DNA of 64,000 nucleotides from Alicyclobacillus tolerans (GCF_900142255.1 NZ_FRAF01000011.1:44671-108670); one strand, 5' to 3'; shown: positions 52,924-62,560, numbered from the stretch's first letter. The notes: generated by a model from the letters alone, not told the origin. Translations and numbers: made by a program.

Positions 52924-53481
52924 CTATTTGATATGTTGGTTTGTCCGCCGTTCTTGGCTGGACGGATTCTGACCTTTTTCCGAAGTGATATGCCCCTCCT
53001 CTTTGGGAAGAACGCTGAGCGTACCTGTAGGTTCCAAAATAGCCCATTTGATGTCGCGATAATTGAAATATCCCTGTTCACGCAACAGTTGAATGAGTAA
53101 GTCATGATTGATTTTGCATTGTTTTAAATGTGCATCAATCATTTCACCGTCTTTTAACAGAACAACCGGTACGCCACTCGCCACATCGCGAAACTTCTTG
53201 CTTTTCAAGGAAAGCCAAGCGGCAATAACTGTAGCGAAAGAGAAGAAAAAAAGAATAGTAGCATATTTAATGACATCTAGAATGGACTGAGATGTGAGCA
53301 TATTAGCTCCAACATTCCCCATACAGGCGCCTGCTACCCAATTAAAATAGGTTACTTGGCTGATTTGCGTTTCGCCAATCCAACGCACAAGAATCAATAA
53401 AAAGCCAAATGTAATGCCAGCATCAGCAGCCCAAAAAATGACATGTGACAGCATTTTTTCCCTTCCAAACGCCTTCGCCAT
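52924..53481 (-). CDS. DUF421 (YetF-like) membrane protein
   Basis: 185 residues with three N-terminal hydrophobic segments (residues 15-32, 42-60, 72-92) and a cytoplasmic domain: VPVVLLKDGEMIDAHLKQCK and LLREQGYFNYRDIKWAILEP, TGTLSVL. This is the DUF421 layout found in spore-forming Bacillota, some members linked to spore or envelope stress functions. Shorter than the usual 210-230 residues. Confidence 0.8.
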   Translation of the reverse strand: MAKAFGREKMLSHVIFWAADAGITFGFLLILVRWIGETQISQVTYFNWVAGACMGNVGANMLTSQSILDVIKYATILFFFSFATVIAAWLSLKSKKFRDVASGVPVVLLKDGEMIDAHLKQCKINHDLLIQLLREQGYFNYRDIKWAILEPTGTLSVLPKEEGHITSEKGQNPSSQERRTNQHIK

Positions 53482-53533
53482 ACTTCAGAGGAAAAATACT
53501 CGACCTATTTCGTTGACTCCCAAAAGGAAAATT

Positions 53534-54163
53534 TTAAATAAATTTCAATGTATATACTGGATAATAGAGATTGAGGATCTGTGGATAAGTCAGATTGGCT
53601 ACAGAACCCCAGTATTCTGAGCCCCATTGCGACATCACATTAGAACCCACAAAGGTCCAGTTAGCACTTCCTGGCCATCCTGAACGGTATTCTAGAGGTA
53701 AAATTTCACCATTGTTGGGCGTGTACACTACATTCCATGTATTGCGAACTGCAGCATCCGTAGCTGGCGTACCACTGAGATACACAAATTTTTGATAATT
53801 GACAGTATTATCAACATCGTAAGTCCATCCATTTTCTGTGGTTGGATGGAGGGTATAATACCAAGCAAACATCTTGATTGCTACAGCACCCGCTTCAAGC
53901 GCCTGTTGATTCCAGGAAGGAACCCATTCATTCGGCAACACATCTTCACAATATTCTTCAAAACCAATAGTTTGAACGTATAAGATAGGTGCAAACGGAT
54001 TGTTGAAAGGCCGGATTGCTACACGTATCACAGAGGGCAACGCTGTATTGTAAATCGATTGAACTTGCGCCTGCACATGCTGGACAGGTGCCATAAGTCC
54101 CATGGAAAATACACTTAAAACAGCTAGACCGCACTTTGCGATTTGAGTCCCATGACGATTCAT
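53534..54163 (-). CDS. Exported SpoIID/LytB-like domain protein
   Basis: 209 residues. A signal peptide (to about VQAQ at 33) precedes a SpoIID-like domain: EEYCEDVLPNEWVPSWNQQA, LEAGAVAIKMFAWYY, YRSGWPGSANW, and MSQWGSEYWG. SpoIID is a lytic transglycosylase of sporulation; the LytB family modifies amidases. Shorter than SpoIID (about 340), so probably a wall-associated relative. The upstream gene for another exported protein ends 16 bases earlier. Confidence 0.65.
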   Translation of the reverse strand: MNRHGTQIAKCGLAVLSVFSMGLMAPVQHVQAQVQSIYNTALPSVIRVAIRPFNNPFAPILYVQTIGFEEYCEDVLPNEWVPSWNQQALEAGAVAIKMFAWYYTLHPTTENGWTYDVDNTVNYQKFVYLSGTPATDAAVRNTWNVVYTPNNGEILPLEYRSGWPGSANWTFVGSNVMSQWGSEYWGSVANLTYPQILNLYYPVYTLKFI

Positions 54164-54179
54164 AGCTCATCCCCCCTGC

Positions 54180-54743
54180 TCAAGATTTTTGATTGGGACT
54201 CCAGGGTGGCACATCAAATTCAGTCGGTATGGTTTGACGTTTCAGACCTAATTGAGTTGCATATCGAGAAACGAGCTTGGCTAACGCGTTACGATGTAAA
54301 TTGCCAAGTACAGCTACCGGTTCATTGCGCCGTCCTCCCCGAATTGGGTTTAAAATGATAGGCTGAACCATATCCTGTTTAACTGGCACTTCAAATACGA
54401 CTTCTTCATTAAAACCATTTGCAACCGCAATAGCCGTGACGATTCCCAGCTTTTCAACACCTGCAAAACGTGGATCTTGCTGCAGTGGAACATCGGCCCT
54501 CCAGACTCCGGAAGTATTGGTTTGACCACTGGTCAACACAGAACCATTGGACTGCACCAATATAATACGAGCACCAGCAATTCGCTTAAAATCTTTGCCT
54601 GACGCTACACGAAATTCCATTTGCACCCGATTGGCCACAGAAACCGTATTGGCAAGTGCCAAATGCTTGCCAGACCACCCAAACACGAGACCATAGACGA
54701 ATAGAAAAGTGGCCATTACGACACAAAGTTGTTTTCCAAACAT
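54180..54743 (-). CDS. Exported protein with a carboxypeptidase-regulatory-like domain
   Basis: 187 residues with a signal peptide (hydrophobic VVMATFLFVYGLVFGW, likely cleaved after LALA). Then an Ig-like beta domain of the CarboxypepD_reg type: AGARIILVQSNGSVLTSGQT and SGVWRADVPL. The C terminus is basic and soluble. It is co-transcribed with the SpoIID-like gene and may act with it at the cell wall. GAGGTGG precedes the ATG. Confidence 0.6.
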   Translation of the reverse strand: MFGKQLCVVMATFLFVYGLVFGWSGKHLALANTVSVANRVQMEFRVASGKDFKRIAGARIILVQSNGSVLTSGQTNTSGVWRADVPLQQDPRFAGVEKLGIVTAIAVANGFNEEVVFEVPVKQDMVQPIILNPIRGGRRNEPVAVLGNLHRNALAKLVSRYATQLGLKRQTIPTEFDVPPWSPNQKS

Positions 54744-54873
54744 GATGCCACCTCAACTCTCCATTTCTGACATAAAGAATTTTTCGTGACTTATCCTTCC
54801 CTTTTTGCTTTTTGTCATGTGTCGTATTCGCATGTCTCTGGGATAAATGGTTTACTTATAGGAGAATTTCTTT

Positions 54874-56190
54874 GTGAATGCAGGAGTGAACCCATTGTCG
54901 TCACAAGCAAACTCTGCACAGCCGTTGTTTTTGAAATTAGATCGCTCTGCAGCACTGCTTGGCAAGTGGAGCGTTTACGCATACGCAGCTTTTCCGATTG
55001 TCAATCGTGCCATCAGTATTTCATTTCTTAGGGCTTATGCGAATAGTTGGTCAACCATTTTACTTTGCCTCATGGCTTTAGTTGGTTTATATCAATATAA
55101 GCGGTCTCCTAAACTCTCGGCTTTTGCCTGGTCAAAATTTGGAGGCTTGTTTATCCTTTACTGCGTGGCTCTCTTTTTCTCACAACTGGGTCTGCCACAC
55201 GTCGCTTTTGATGGTCTGAGCATGAATATTGAATATTTACTTTTTGCTCTGCTTCTGCCCTTCGTCATACAAGAGAAAGATATTCCTAAAATGATATTTA
55301 CAAGCGTTGTAGTTTCCATTCTGCTAGGTTTCGATGGGGTCTTTCAATATATCACCAAGGTTCCTATTCCCAGCGGTTGGGTAGATGTGGGTGAACATGT
55401 GCGGACACGTGTCTTCTCTGTCTACGGTTCTCCAGCAGAATTAGCTGCCAACATGGAACTTATGATACCTGTGATTGCAGGGCTGTTTTGCCTGGATAAA
55501 AATCGCCGCAGACGCATCCTCTATATGATTGGTGAATTCTGTTGTCTAGCCACACTGCTTTTTACGTACGATCGCGGTGCATGGCTAGGTTTAGCACTAG
55601 GTCTTTTGTTGATTAGTCTCTTTTACGACAGACGGCTGCTTGTCCTCCTTATCATCCTATGCGCAATCCTATTTTTCCTGCCTCCAATTCATCATCGTCT
55701 GGCTGATTTATTGAGTCCAACCTACTGGATTCAGTCTGCCAAGGGAGGACGAATTATGCGCTGGGAAACTGCGTTTAATCGCATGTCAAGAAATCCCCTT
55801 TTTGGCGTAGGACTTGGACAATATGGGGGCGCTATTGCATCGGCATACGGTTATTCCATTTATTCCGATAACTATTATGCTAAAATTTTAGGAGAAACAG
55901 GTCTCGTAGGTTTATTACTTTTTAGCGCGATGCATATTGCGATTATCCGTGAAGTCATTCAAACTGTGGTTAGGAAAGCGCAAGGCAGGCAAAAATACCT
56001 TGCACTTGGAGGTTTAGCTGGATTAGTAGCTCTGCTTGTGCATGCTTTTTTTGAAAATCTATTTGAATATGCCCCTACGGAGACTGTCTACTTTCTTATC
56101 TCCGGATTGCTGATATTATGGGGAAGAACGCTTGATTCACAAAAAACAGATCTTCGTAATCAGGAAGATAAGATACCAAAAGAAAGTTGA
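54874..56190 (+). CDS. O-antigen ligase-like (Wzy/WaaL) membrane protein
   Basis: 438 residues, about 10-12 hydrophobic segments, with one large external loop. RTRVFSVYGSPAELAANMEL, the loop ETAFNRMSRNPLFGVGLGQY and the GETGLVGLLLF helix match the O-antigen ligase/polymerase superfamily, which joins or polymerises glycans on the outer side of the membrane. In Bacillota such proteins act in exopolysaccharide or teichuronic-type polymers. Start GTG with AGGAG nine bases before. The glycosyltransferase gene begins nine bases after its stop. Confidence 0.8.
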   Translation: MNAGVNPLSSQANSAQPLFLKLDRSAALLGKWSVYAYAAFPIVNRAISISFLRAYANSWSTILLCLMALVGLYQYKRSPKLSAFAWSKFGGLFILYCVALFFSQLGLPHVAFDGLSMNIEYLLFALLLPFVIQEKDIPKMIFTSVVVSILLGFDGVFQYITKVPIPSGWVDVGEHVRTRVFSVYGSPAELAANMELMIPVIAGLFCLDKNRRRRILYMIGEFCCLATLLFTYDRGAWLGLALGLLLISLFYDRRLLVLLIILCAILFFLPPIHHRLADLLSPTYWIQSAKGGRIMRWETAFNRMSRNPLFGVGLGQYGGAIASAYGYSIYSDNYYAKILGETGLVGLLLFSAMHIAIIREVIQTVVRKAQGRQKYLALGGLAGLVALLVHAFFENLFEYAPTETVYFLISGLLILWGRTLDSQKTDLRNQEDKIPKES

Positions 56191-56199
56191 GGTTTCCTC

Positions 56200-57447
56200 A
56201 TGTCCGTGCTCTACGCCCTGCTGGGTATTCTTTATATCTTTTTGCAAGTTATCACTGGAGTGATTGCTCTTTACCAATTAGCAATCTCCCTATTCGGTTT
56301 TCGACACCGTCGGATGACAGAACTCCTTCCTCCGCAAAAAAAATTCGCTGTAATTATTCCAGCGCATAACGAGGAACGAGTTGTAGGTCCACTCATAGAG
56401 AGCATCAAAAGACAAAATTATCCAGATCATCTTTATTCCATACATCTGATTGCCGACAATTGTACTGATCATACGGCTGATGTCGGTAAACGTCATGGTG
56501 CGATTGTTCATCAAAGAACAGACAACACTCATCAGGGAAAAGGCTACGCGATTGAATGGATGCTGGAGCAATTAGAATTATCAGGCCAGCCTTATGATGC
56601 TGTGGTCATGTTTGACGCTGATAATTTAGTAGACAAGAATTTTCTAAACATCATGAATGACAAACTTTGCCGTGGGCATAAAGCCATTCAAGGTTATCTC
56701 GGCGTCAAAAACCCGTTTGATACGTGGGTTTCAGTTTCTCTTGCCGTCTCATATTGGTACGATAACCGTATGTGGCAAAATGCCAGACAAAATCTTGGTT
56801 TGGCCTGTGCTTTAGGTGGAACTGGGCTATGTATTGATTACTCTTTGTTACAAAGTATTGGCTGGAATGCTACTGGTCTTACAGAAGATTTGGAATTTGG
56901 AGTACGTTGCGTAGAGCATGGTGTCTTACCCATATGGGCACATGATGCTATTGTCTACGACGAAAAACCTACAGATTTTATTGCTTCATTTAGGCAACGT
57001 CTGCGATGGCAGCAAGGTCATTTTCAGTGTGCGAAACAGTACATGATGAAGATGCTTAAAGAAGGAATTCGTGAAAGAAACTTGATTAAATTTGATACAG
57101 GGCTATATTTATTTCAACCCATGCGAGCGCTCATCATTTTTGCTACATCTCTTTTCATGTTTGTTCTTAAATTTCTTGTACCTACGAGAGTGGTTGACCA
57201 AATTTCCAACAACACAGTTTCAGATATCTTAATTGTGGTGAGTGCCATTCTTTTCTTGCAAATACCTCTCACTTTATTTATGGAAAGGAAAAATTGGCGC
57301 TCTTATTTTGCGTTAGCCATTGTGCCTCTGTTTCTCTGGACCTGGGGACCCGTAACGCTGCATGCCTATCTGACACGCAACAACCGAAAATGGTATCATA
57401 CCATCCACAAACGCTCTATTCGCCTAGATGAGATTAACACACAGTAA
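56200..57447 (+). CDS. Family 2 glycosyltransferase, membrane-bound
   Basis: 415 residues. An N-terminal helix anchors it; then a GT2 domain with VIIPAHNEERVVG, Asp-Ala-Asp at 139-141 (metal and nucleotide sugar), TED at 228-230 and QRLRW at 266-270, the Q-x-x-RW acceptor motif of processive synthases such as cellulose or hyaluronan synthase. Two or three C-terminal helices complete it. It probably builds a surface polysaccharide handled by the ligase-like protein encoded just before it. Confidence 0.88.
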   Translation: MSVLYALLGILYIFLQVITGVIALYQLAISLFGFRHRRMTELLPPQKKFAVIIPAHNEERVVGPLIESIKRQNYPDHLYSIHLIADNCTDHTADVGKRHGAIVHQRTDNTHQGKGYAIEWMLEQLELSGQPYDAVVMFDADNLVDKNFLNIMNDKLCRGHKAIQGYLGVKNPFDTWVSVSLAVSYWYDNRMWQNARQNLGLACALGGTGLCIDYSLLQSIGWNATGLTEDLEFGVRCVEHGVLPIWAHDAIVYDEKPTDFIASFRQRLRWQQGHFQCAKQYMMKMLKEGIRERNLIKFDTGLYLFQPMRALIIFATSLFMFVLKFLVPTRVVDQISNNTVSDILIVVSAILFLQIPLTLFMERKNWRSYFALAIVPLFLWTWGPVTLHAYLTRNNRKWYHTIHKRSIRLDEINTQ

Positions 57448-57473
57448 AACCCAGCCTAACAACTGGGTTTTTT
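57446..57473 (+). terminator. Terminator after the glycosyltransferase gene
   Basis: AAAACCCAG pairs with CTGGGTTTT, with TTAATC. Confidence 0.8.
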
Positions 57474-57588
57474 AATCTGCAGAAAATCCCATCCATCATC
57501 GCAATAAAACCAAGCAACAACCCACAAGGAAAAGTGCCTGCCATGACGAATAGAACATTCACCTTATCGAAATAGGGAGCGTGAATGA

Positions 57589-58380
57589 GTGAATATACGT
57601 TCTATAATGAATTTACCTGACTTATTGGAAATTCGTAGCCTTGTTTGTGTAGAACCACATCCTGACGATAATGAAGTAGGAGCTGCGGGAACGCTATTTC
57701 AACTTGCTCAAAACGGATGCCAAATTCACTTTGTCACCGTAACAGACGGCGCAGCTGGAACCTCAAATCCTGATGTAGCGGGAACAAAACTTGCTCATAT
57801 TCGTCGCAAAGAACGCTTACAGGCTGCCAAATTATTAGGTGTGACTGAATCGATTTTTCTCAACTTCCCTGATGCTGGAACTTACCAAGTGGATGATTTA
57901 ACCGCTCAACTGGTTGACATATTCCGTAAACTACAACCTCAGATGGTAATGACGGTAGATCCGTGGATGGCTTACGAGGCACATCCTGACCATATCAAAA
58001 CAGGAAAAGCGGTTGCTGAAGCCGTCCTTTTTTCCAGCAACCCTTGTTATAAACCAGAAGCAGGAGAGCCATTTGCTGTTCAGCAAATCGCGTTCTACGC
58101 AACTAACTATCCCAATACATATGTTGATATCACTCATGTTTGGGAAAACAAATTGGCGGCCCTCTTGACTCACAAGAGTCAGTTTGACAATGAAGAATGG
58201 CCGTTGCTTTCTGAATATTTGCGTCTGGAGGCAAATGAAATTTACGCTTTAAAGTTGAAGCATGACCAACAACTCGTCACAAATTCAACCCACGGCTCGC
58301 CCAAAAATGGCCTAGCTGAAGCTTTTAAAGTACTCTCCAGCCGTCAACTGCACTTCTTTCCGAGTGCGTTATTCAGTTAA
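57589..58380 (+). CDS. PIG-L family deacetylase
   Basis: 263 residues. Zinc-binding HPDDNE (His24, Asp27) and EAHPDH (His132, His135) with VTVTDGAAGTSN in between. These LmbE-like enzymes remove acetyl from N-acetylglucosamine-containing molecules; in Bacillota BshB makes bacillithiol precursor GlcN-malate and others modify glycans. The next-door glycosyltransferase allows either reading. Start GTG with GGGAG upstream. Confidence 0.85.
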   Translation: MNIRSIMNLPDLLEIRSLVCVEPHPDDNEVGAAGTLFQLAQNGCQIHFVTVTDGAAGTSNPDVAGTKLAHIRRKERLQAAKLLGVTESIFLNFPDAGTYQVDDLTAQLVDIFRKLQPQMVMTVDPWMAYEAHPDHIKTGKAVAEAVLFSSNPCYKPEAGEPFAVQQIAFYATNYPNTYVDITHVWENKLAALLTHKSQFDNEEWPLLSEYLRLEANEIYALKLKHDQQLVTNSTHGSPKNGLAEAFKVLSSRQLHFFPSALFS

Positions 58381-58403
58381 TCTCTATAAAGTTTCGCTCT
58401 TCA

Positions 58404-58417
58404 AGAAAGCGCTATCA
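58404..58417 (+). promoter_or_regulatory. cre-like site upstream of the GPH symporter
   Basis: AGAAAGCGCTATCA matches the cre consensus at 13 of 14 positions; 77 bases before the ATG. Confidence 0.5.
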
Positions 58418-58493
58418 TTTTAAATGACAAAAGTCATAGTCATTTTCTGAACTTTTTCATAACATCAACACGCACAGAAAGCAGGGCTTGCCC

Positions 58494-59861
58494 ATGGCTA
58501 ACGCGAATCTCACTCATTCCCATCAAATACCTCTAGGCAAACAAGTAGCCTATAGTTCTTATCAACTTGGTATCAATATGCTATGGTACGCTTTTAGCAC
58601 GATTGCCGTGTTTTTTTACGTTACAGTGTTAAAAGTTTCTGCTACTGAAATTTCTTACGGAATGATTGTCTATGGCATCTTAAATGCATTTATGAACGTG
58701 TTAGCTGGGCATTGGAGTGACCGCACGCATACTCGACTGGGTAGAAGAATTCCCTATATACTTGCATCAGGTTTACCGTTTTGTCTAACTTTCTACTTTC
58801 TTTTTTCCCCACCAGCTGTCAGCAATGATGGACTATTACTTTACTTTTTTCTGCTAACATTTCTATTTGATTTTTGTTTTACATTAGTTGCTCTTAACGC
58901 TGGTAGTCTCTTTCCGGAAATGTATCAAGAAGAAAAAAGTCGCGCCTTTGTTTCCGCCTTACAGCAAGTTTTCGCAATTGTCGGACTGATTTTGGGAGTC
59001 GCACTATCGAAATCTCTTGGGGAAAGCTTGGGATGGAGTAAAGTAGCTGCCTTATTTGCTGGAATTGCTTTTGTATCCATTTATGTATCCTTGTATGGAA
59101 GCTTTGAACGTTCGGGACAGACGGAATCCGCCTTTCATCTGAAAGAAGCTGTCGCATCCACTTTTCGAAACCGTCGATTCTTGTTCTTTGTATCGGCGAG
59201 TTTCCTGATTCAATTTTCCACAACGTTGTGCACATCCGTATCTTCTTTTTACACAAAATATGTGGTAAGCATGACAGGTCTACAAAGCTCTTTATTCCTA
59301 GGTGGTATTTTTATTGTCGCCATACCTCTATCTTTTCTCTGGGCACGACTGGCTGTCAAAATGACGACCGCTAAAGCTGCATTTTTAGCCTGTATTCTCT
59401 ATATTTTCACTTCTATGGCTCTAGTGTTCGATCACGCTGTCTGGAGCGTCATTCTTACTGGTTTTATGATGGGTATTCCTGTTTCTGGTTTTCTTGTTTT
59501 GCTAAATATACTTCTCGCAGAAGTTATTGATCACGATGCCAAACTAACCGGACGCAGAAGAGAAGGCATGTATCTTGGCATGAATGGTTTCCTTGTTCGT
59601 CTTGGTCTCTCGTTACAATACGCTGTCATGGCAATTTTCTTCTCCATCAGTGGATACAACGCACATTTAAGCGTACAAAGCGTACGCACAATTTGGGGAT
59701 TTCGCCTACTGATTGGCGGATTGCCTGTGGTTGCATTGCTCGTTTCACTCATCCTCCTACTTGCTTATCAACGTTTGCACAATCTGGCCAAATTGTCAGA
59801 TGAAGCAACAACATTACAATCTGGTCATTCTAACCCACTTTTTTATCTTCACAAGCAATGA
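58494..59861 (+). CDS. GPH family sugar:cation symporter
   Basis: About 455 residues with 12 helices. NAFMNVLAGHWSDRTHTRLG is the diagnostic loop 2-3 motif of the glycoside-pentoside-hexuronide (MelB, XylT-like) family, with RRIPYILASGLP after it. It lacks a C-terminal IIA domain. Import of a glycoside or pentose with H+ or Na+ is likely, and the cre-like site suggests glucose repression. The substrate could be a xyloside, but no XylR-like box was seen. Confidence 0.85.
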   Translation: MANANLTHSHQIPLGKQVAYSSYQLGINMLWYAFSTIAVFFYVTVLKVSATEISYGMIVYGILNAFMNVLAGHWSDRTHTRLGRRIPYILASGLPFCLTFYFLFSPPAVSNDGLLLYFFLLTFLFDFCFTLVALNAGSLFPEMYQEEKSRAFVSALQQVFAIVGLILGVALSKSLGESLGWSKVAALFAGIAFVSIYVSLYGSFERSGQTESAFHLKEAVASTFRNRRFLFFVSASFLIQFSTTLCTSVSSFYTKYVVSMTGLQSSLFLGGIFIVAIPLSFLWARLAVKMTTAKAAFLACILYIFTSMALVFDHAVWSVILTGFMMGIPVSGFLVLLNILLAEVIDHDAKLTGRRREGMYLGMNGFLVRLGLSLQYAVMAIFFSISGYNAHLSVQSVRTIWGFRLLIGGLPVVALLVSLILLLAYQRLHNLAKLSDEATTLQSGHSNPLFYLHKQ

Positions 59862-59939
59862 TTGTCATCTGCTTTTCACAATCTCGGTTTTGATAGAAGA
59901 GCGCTAATAAAGATATCTCATCTTTGGGCGGTCTATTGT

Positions 59940-61979
59940 TTAGGTACCTTGAAGTCCTATGACTTCAACCCGTGTGGAGAAGAAGGTTGCTCCCCCTCCC
60001 ATATCAGCGATACTTTGCGATGTAAGTACATTGACAGACTGGTATCCAAGAACTTCATCATCCCACCACAGTCCTTGCGAAACAACCAGACCAGGCTGTA
60101 CATCTGAAGTAATTTCAGCTTGAAGCACAATTGAACCACGATCATTAAAAATTTGAACGAATTGCCCTTGTTCTATTCCTCGAATCTCAGCATCTAAGGG
60201 GTGAATTTGTAGCAATGGTCGCCGCTCTGCCTTCTTTAACGATAAAACGTTCGCCCCCGTAGAATTTAAAAAGTGATGGTTTGGAGGAGTAACAAAATAT
60301 AGCGGATAAGAGATGTCTGCCTGCAATTCCACATGCGTAGGAAGAGAAGGAAGCCCTGCCAGCTTCATCGCCTCTGAATAAAGAGCAATTTTATTTTTCG
60401 TCGGCGTCGGTAAATCCTTGTGTTTCATTTCATCATTTATGGGGATTTCTAGTTTTAACCACCCTTTTTCTCGTAAAGATGGGAGTGAGACGTTTCGTAA
60501 ATATGGATTATTGTCATTTCTCAGAGCCGTTTCAATCATGTCTTCTTCCGTATCATAAAAACAAGACTCCGTAAAACCCATTACTTCAGCCAGTTCCTTA
60601 AAGAATGTAAAGTTGGATTTGCATTCACCAAGAGGAGGAATCACTGGTTCATGTAACTGAAGATACAAGTGCCAATAAGATTTATATAAATCTAAGTTCT
60701 CAAAATGACTCGTCGCCGGTAAAACGAGATCGGCATATTTACACGAATCTGTCAGAAAAAGATCGTGGACTACAGTGAAAAGATCTTCCCTCGCCAACCC
60801 TTTCCTCACCTTGTTTTGGTCAGGTGCAACCTGAGCTGGATTGGAATTGTAAACAAACAGAACTTTGATCGGCTTGTATGGATGGAGTAAAACATCTCCT
60901 AATTGATTCATGTTGATAGAACGTGGCTGAGGTTGCGGAAGCAAATCCGGTCTCTGTAATCCGTATGTATTTAATTTAGCGTAATAGCTATTTCCCTTTA
61001 TAGCACCGCCTCCACGAATCCCCCATTGACCCGTTAGAGCAGGCAGGCAAGCGATAGTTCTTACAATCATTCCGCCATTCTCATGATGTTGAAGGCCATT
61101 ACCAATTCGAATGAATGATGGACTAGTTGTGCCGTACAGATGTGCCAGTAAACTAAGATCTTCCACTGACACTCCGGTGATTTCCGAAACCTTCTCGGGA
61201 GTGTAATCTGTCACGTGTTCTTTCAGCTCAGCGTAGCCTTCCGTATACTTGTTTAAAAATTCCTCATGAACAAGGTTTTCACGGATCAGTAAATGCATAA
61301 TACCCAGGGCTAAAGCGGCATCCGTACCAGGGCGTATCTGGATGAACCAGTCAGCCCACTTGGCTGAACGGTTATTATGAATATCAATGACAACAATTTT
61401 GGCCCCTCGTTTACGAGCTTCATTCGCGAGCAACATTTGATGCATATTGGTGCTGATCACGTTACAACCCCAGATGACAATCAGTTTCGAGTAGATGGTA
61501 TCTTCAGGATCAATTCCGGCGTTTGCACCCATGGTATAAGCATATCCCGCAGCTCCAGCGGCATTGCAAATGGTTTGCTCGAGCAAGCTTGCACCAAGTC
61601 GATGAAAAAACCTCCTATCCATTCCTTCTGCATTCAAGACACCCATATTACCGTAAAAACTATAAGGAAGAATCGATTCAGCGCCATAAGTTTCAATAGC
61701 ATCTTGTAATTTGCGCTTTATTTCTTTATACGCTTCATCCCAACTGATACGTTCAAAATGTAAAGTACCTTTGGGTCCTGTACGTTTCATTGGATAGAGC
61801 AAACGATCTTGATGATAGATGCGTTCTGGGAATTTTCGAACTTTCTGGCATATGGCACCCTTGGTTACAGGGTGATGGGGATGTCCATCGACTTTTATAA
61901 TTTTGCCATTCTCCACACTAACCAACAGGCTGCATGTATCCGGACAATCAAGGGGACAAACAGATCTTACGAGTTTCAT
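59940..61979 (-). CDS. Molybdopterin-dependent oxidoreductase
   Basis: 679 residues. The iron-sulphur site is CPLDCPDTC (Cys8, Cys12, Cys16) with Cys44 in GAICQKV. The bis-MGD domains follow: LIVIWGCNVISTNMHQ, RIGNGLQHHENGG, VYNSNPAQVAPDQ, LVLPATSHFEN, and the C-terminal molydopterin dinucleotide domain (LLQIHPLDAEIRGIEQGQFV). It resembles the YoaE-type uncharacterised group rather than nitrate reductase or formate dehydrogenase; the expected metal-ligand region reads CNAAGAAGYAYTMGAN, without Cys or Sec. No electron-transfer subunit gene is next to it. ATG 61979 lies eight bases after GAGAGG. Confidence 0.88.
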   Translation of the reverse strand: MKLVRSVCPLDCPDTCSLLVSVENGKIIKVDGHPHHPVTKGAICQKVRKFPERIYHQDRLLYPMKRTGPKGTLHFERISWDEAYKEIKRKLQDAIETYGAESILPYSFYGNMGVLNAEGMDRRFFHRLGASLLEQTICNAAGAAGYAYTMGANAGIDPEDTIYSKLIVIWGCNVISTNMHQMLLANEARKRGAKIVVIDIHNNRSAKWADWFIQIRPGTDAALALGIMHLLIRENLVHEEFLNKYTEGYAELKEHVTDYTPEKVSEITGVSVEDLSLLAHLYGTTSPSFIRIGNGLQHHENGGMIVRTIACLPALTGQWGIRGGGAIKGNSYYAKLNTYGLQRPDLLPQPQPRSINMNQLGDVLLHPYKPIKVLFVYNSNPAQVAPDQNKVRKGLAREDLFTVVHDLFLTDSCKYADLVLPATSHFENLDLYKSYWHLYLQLHEPVIPPLGECKSNFTFFKELAEVMGFTESCFYDTEEDMIETALRNDNNPYLRNVSLPSLREKGWLKLEIPINDEMKHKDLPTPTKNKIALYSEAMKLAGLPSLPTHVELQADISYPLYFVTPPNHHFLNSTGANVLSLKKAERRPLLQIHPLDAEIRGIEQGQFVQIFNDRGSIVLQAEITSDVQPGLVVSQGLWWDDEVLGYQSVNVLTSQSIADMGGGATFFSTRVEVIGLQGT

Positions 61980-62048
61980 GATCATTGCCTCTCTTTTCAA
62001 TTGACAACTCTTATCATATTTTCTACTAAGTTGACGATGAAAGTCTAT

Positions 62049-62075
62049 AAAAAAACTTCCGAGCGAACTCGGAAG
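62049..62075 (-). terminator. Terminator of the tRNA-Gly gene
   Basis: CTTCCGAG pairs with CTCGGAAG around a four-base loop, followed on the minus strand by seven T. Confidence 0.85.
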
Positions 62076-62087
62076 CCTTATCTTTTC

Positions 62088-62161
<74 letters not shown>

Positions 62162-62186
62162 ACATATTGAACTGACAACAGATGAT

Positions 62187-62215
62187 ATTATAACTCGGAA
62201 CCAAGAAAAACACAA
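62187..62215 (-). promoter_or_regulatory. Promoter of tRNA-Gly
   Basis: On the minus strand TTGTGT (62210-62215), 17-base spacer, TATAAT (62187-62192). Confidence 0.65.
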
Positions 62216-62320
62216 GCTTTAAGTTTGTTGATTTTAAAAACGGCGAATAACTTGTTCGTTCTGTCCACTCGATCATTCAAACCTCAGCGTACTGTAGAAG
62301 TGTGAAGGAGGTGCTTAACC

Positions 62321-62506
62321 ATGATTGAAGATTTGCGTCGAGCATTTACATTGGGAGATCGCATTAAAGTGTATGCGGGTGATACTCAAATTGATGGCAC
62401 TGGCAGTTTCATTGCCTTTCAAGACCGCTTCCTCATCTGGGCAGATTCTACTGGCCTGATTAACTTTACCCATCTTGGCGATGCTATTACCATCCAAAAA
62501 GTATAA
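62321..62506 (+). CDS. Small protein of 61 residues, paralogous to the C-terminal domain of the next gene product
   Basis: AAGGAGGTG lies seven bases before the ATG, an ideal site. The protein is beta-rich: LGDRIKVYAGDTQIDGTGSF and DRFLIWADSTGLINFTHLGD. Its residues 11-60 align with the last 50 residues of the convergent gene product (YGDRIQLINGDAVIGEG, VLWADTSG). No known family recognised; small beta-barrel spore or envelope proteins have similar size. Confidence 0.75.
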   Translation: MIEDLRRAFTLGDRIKVYAGDTQIDGTGSFIAFQDRFLIWADSTGLINFTHLGDAITIQKV

Positions 62507-62515
62507 CAGCACAAT

Positions 62516-62560
62516 CCTAGACGCCGAATCCATTGTGGAGATTCGGCGTCTAGGAATTTT
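62516..62560 (+). terminator. Terminator between convergent genes
   Basis: A perfect 15-bp stem (CCTAGACGCCGAATC and complement) with 9-base loop, followed by AATTTT on the plus strand. Confidence 0.85.
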
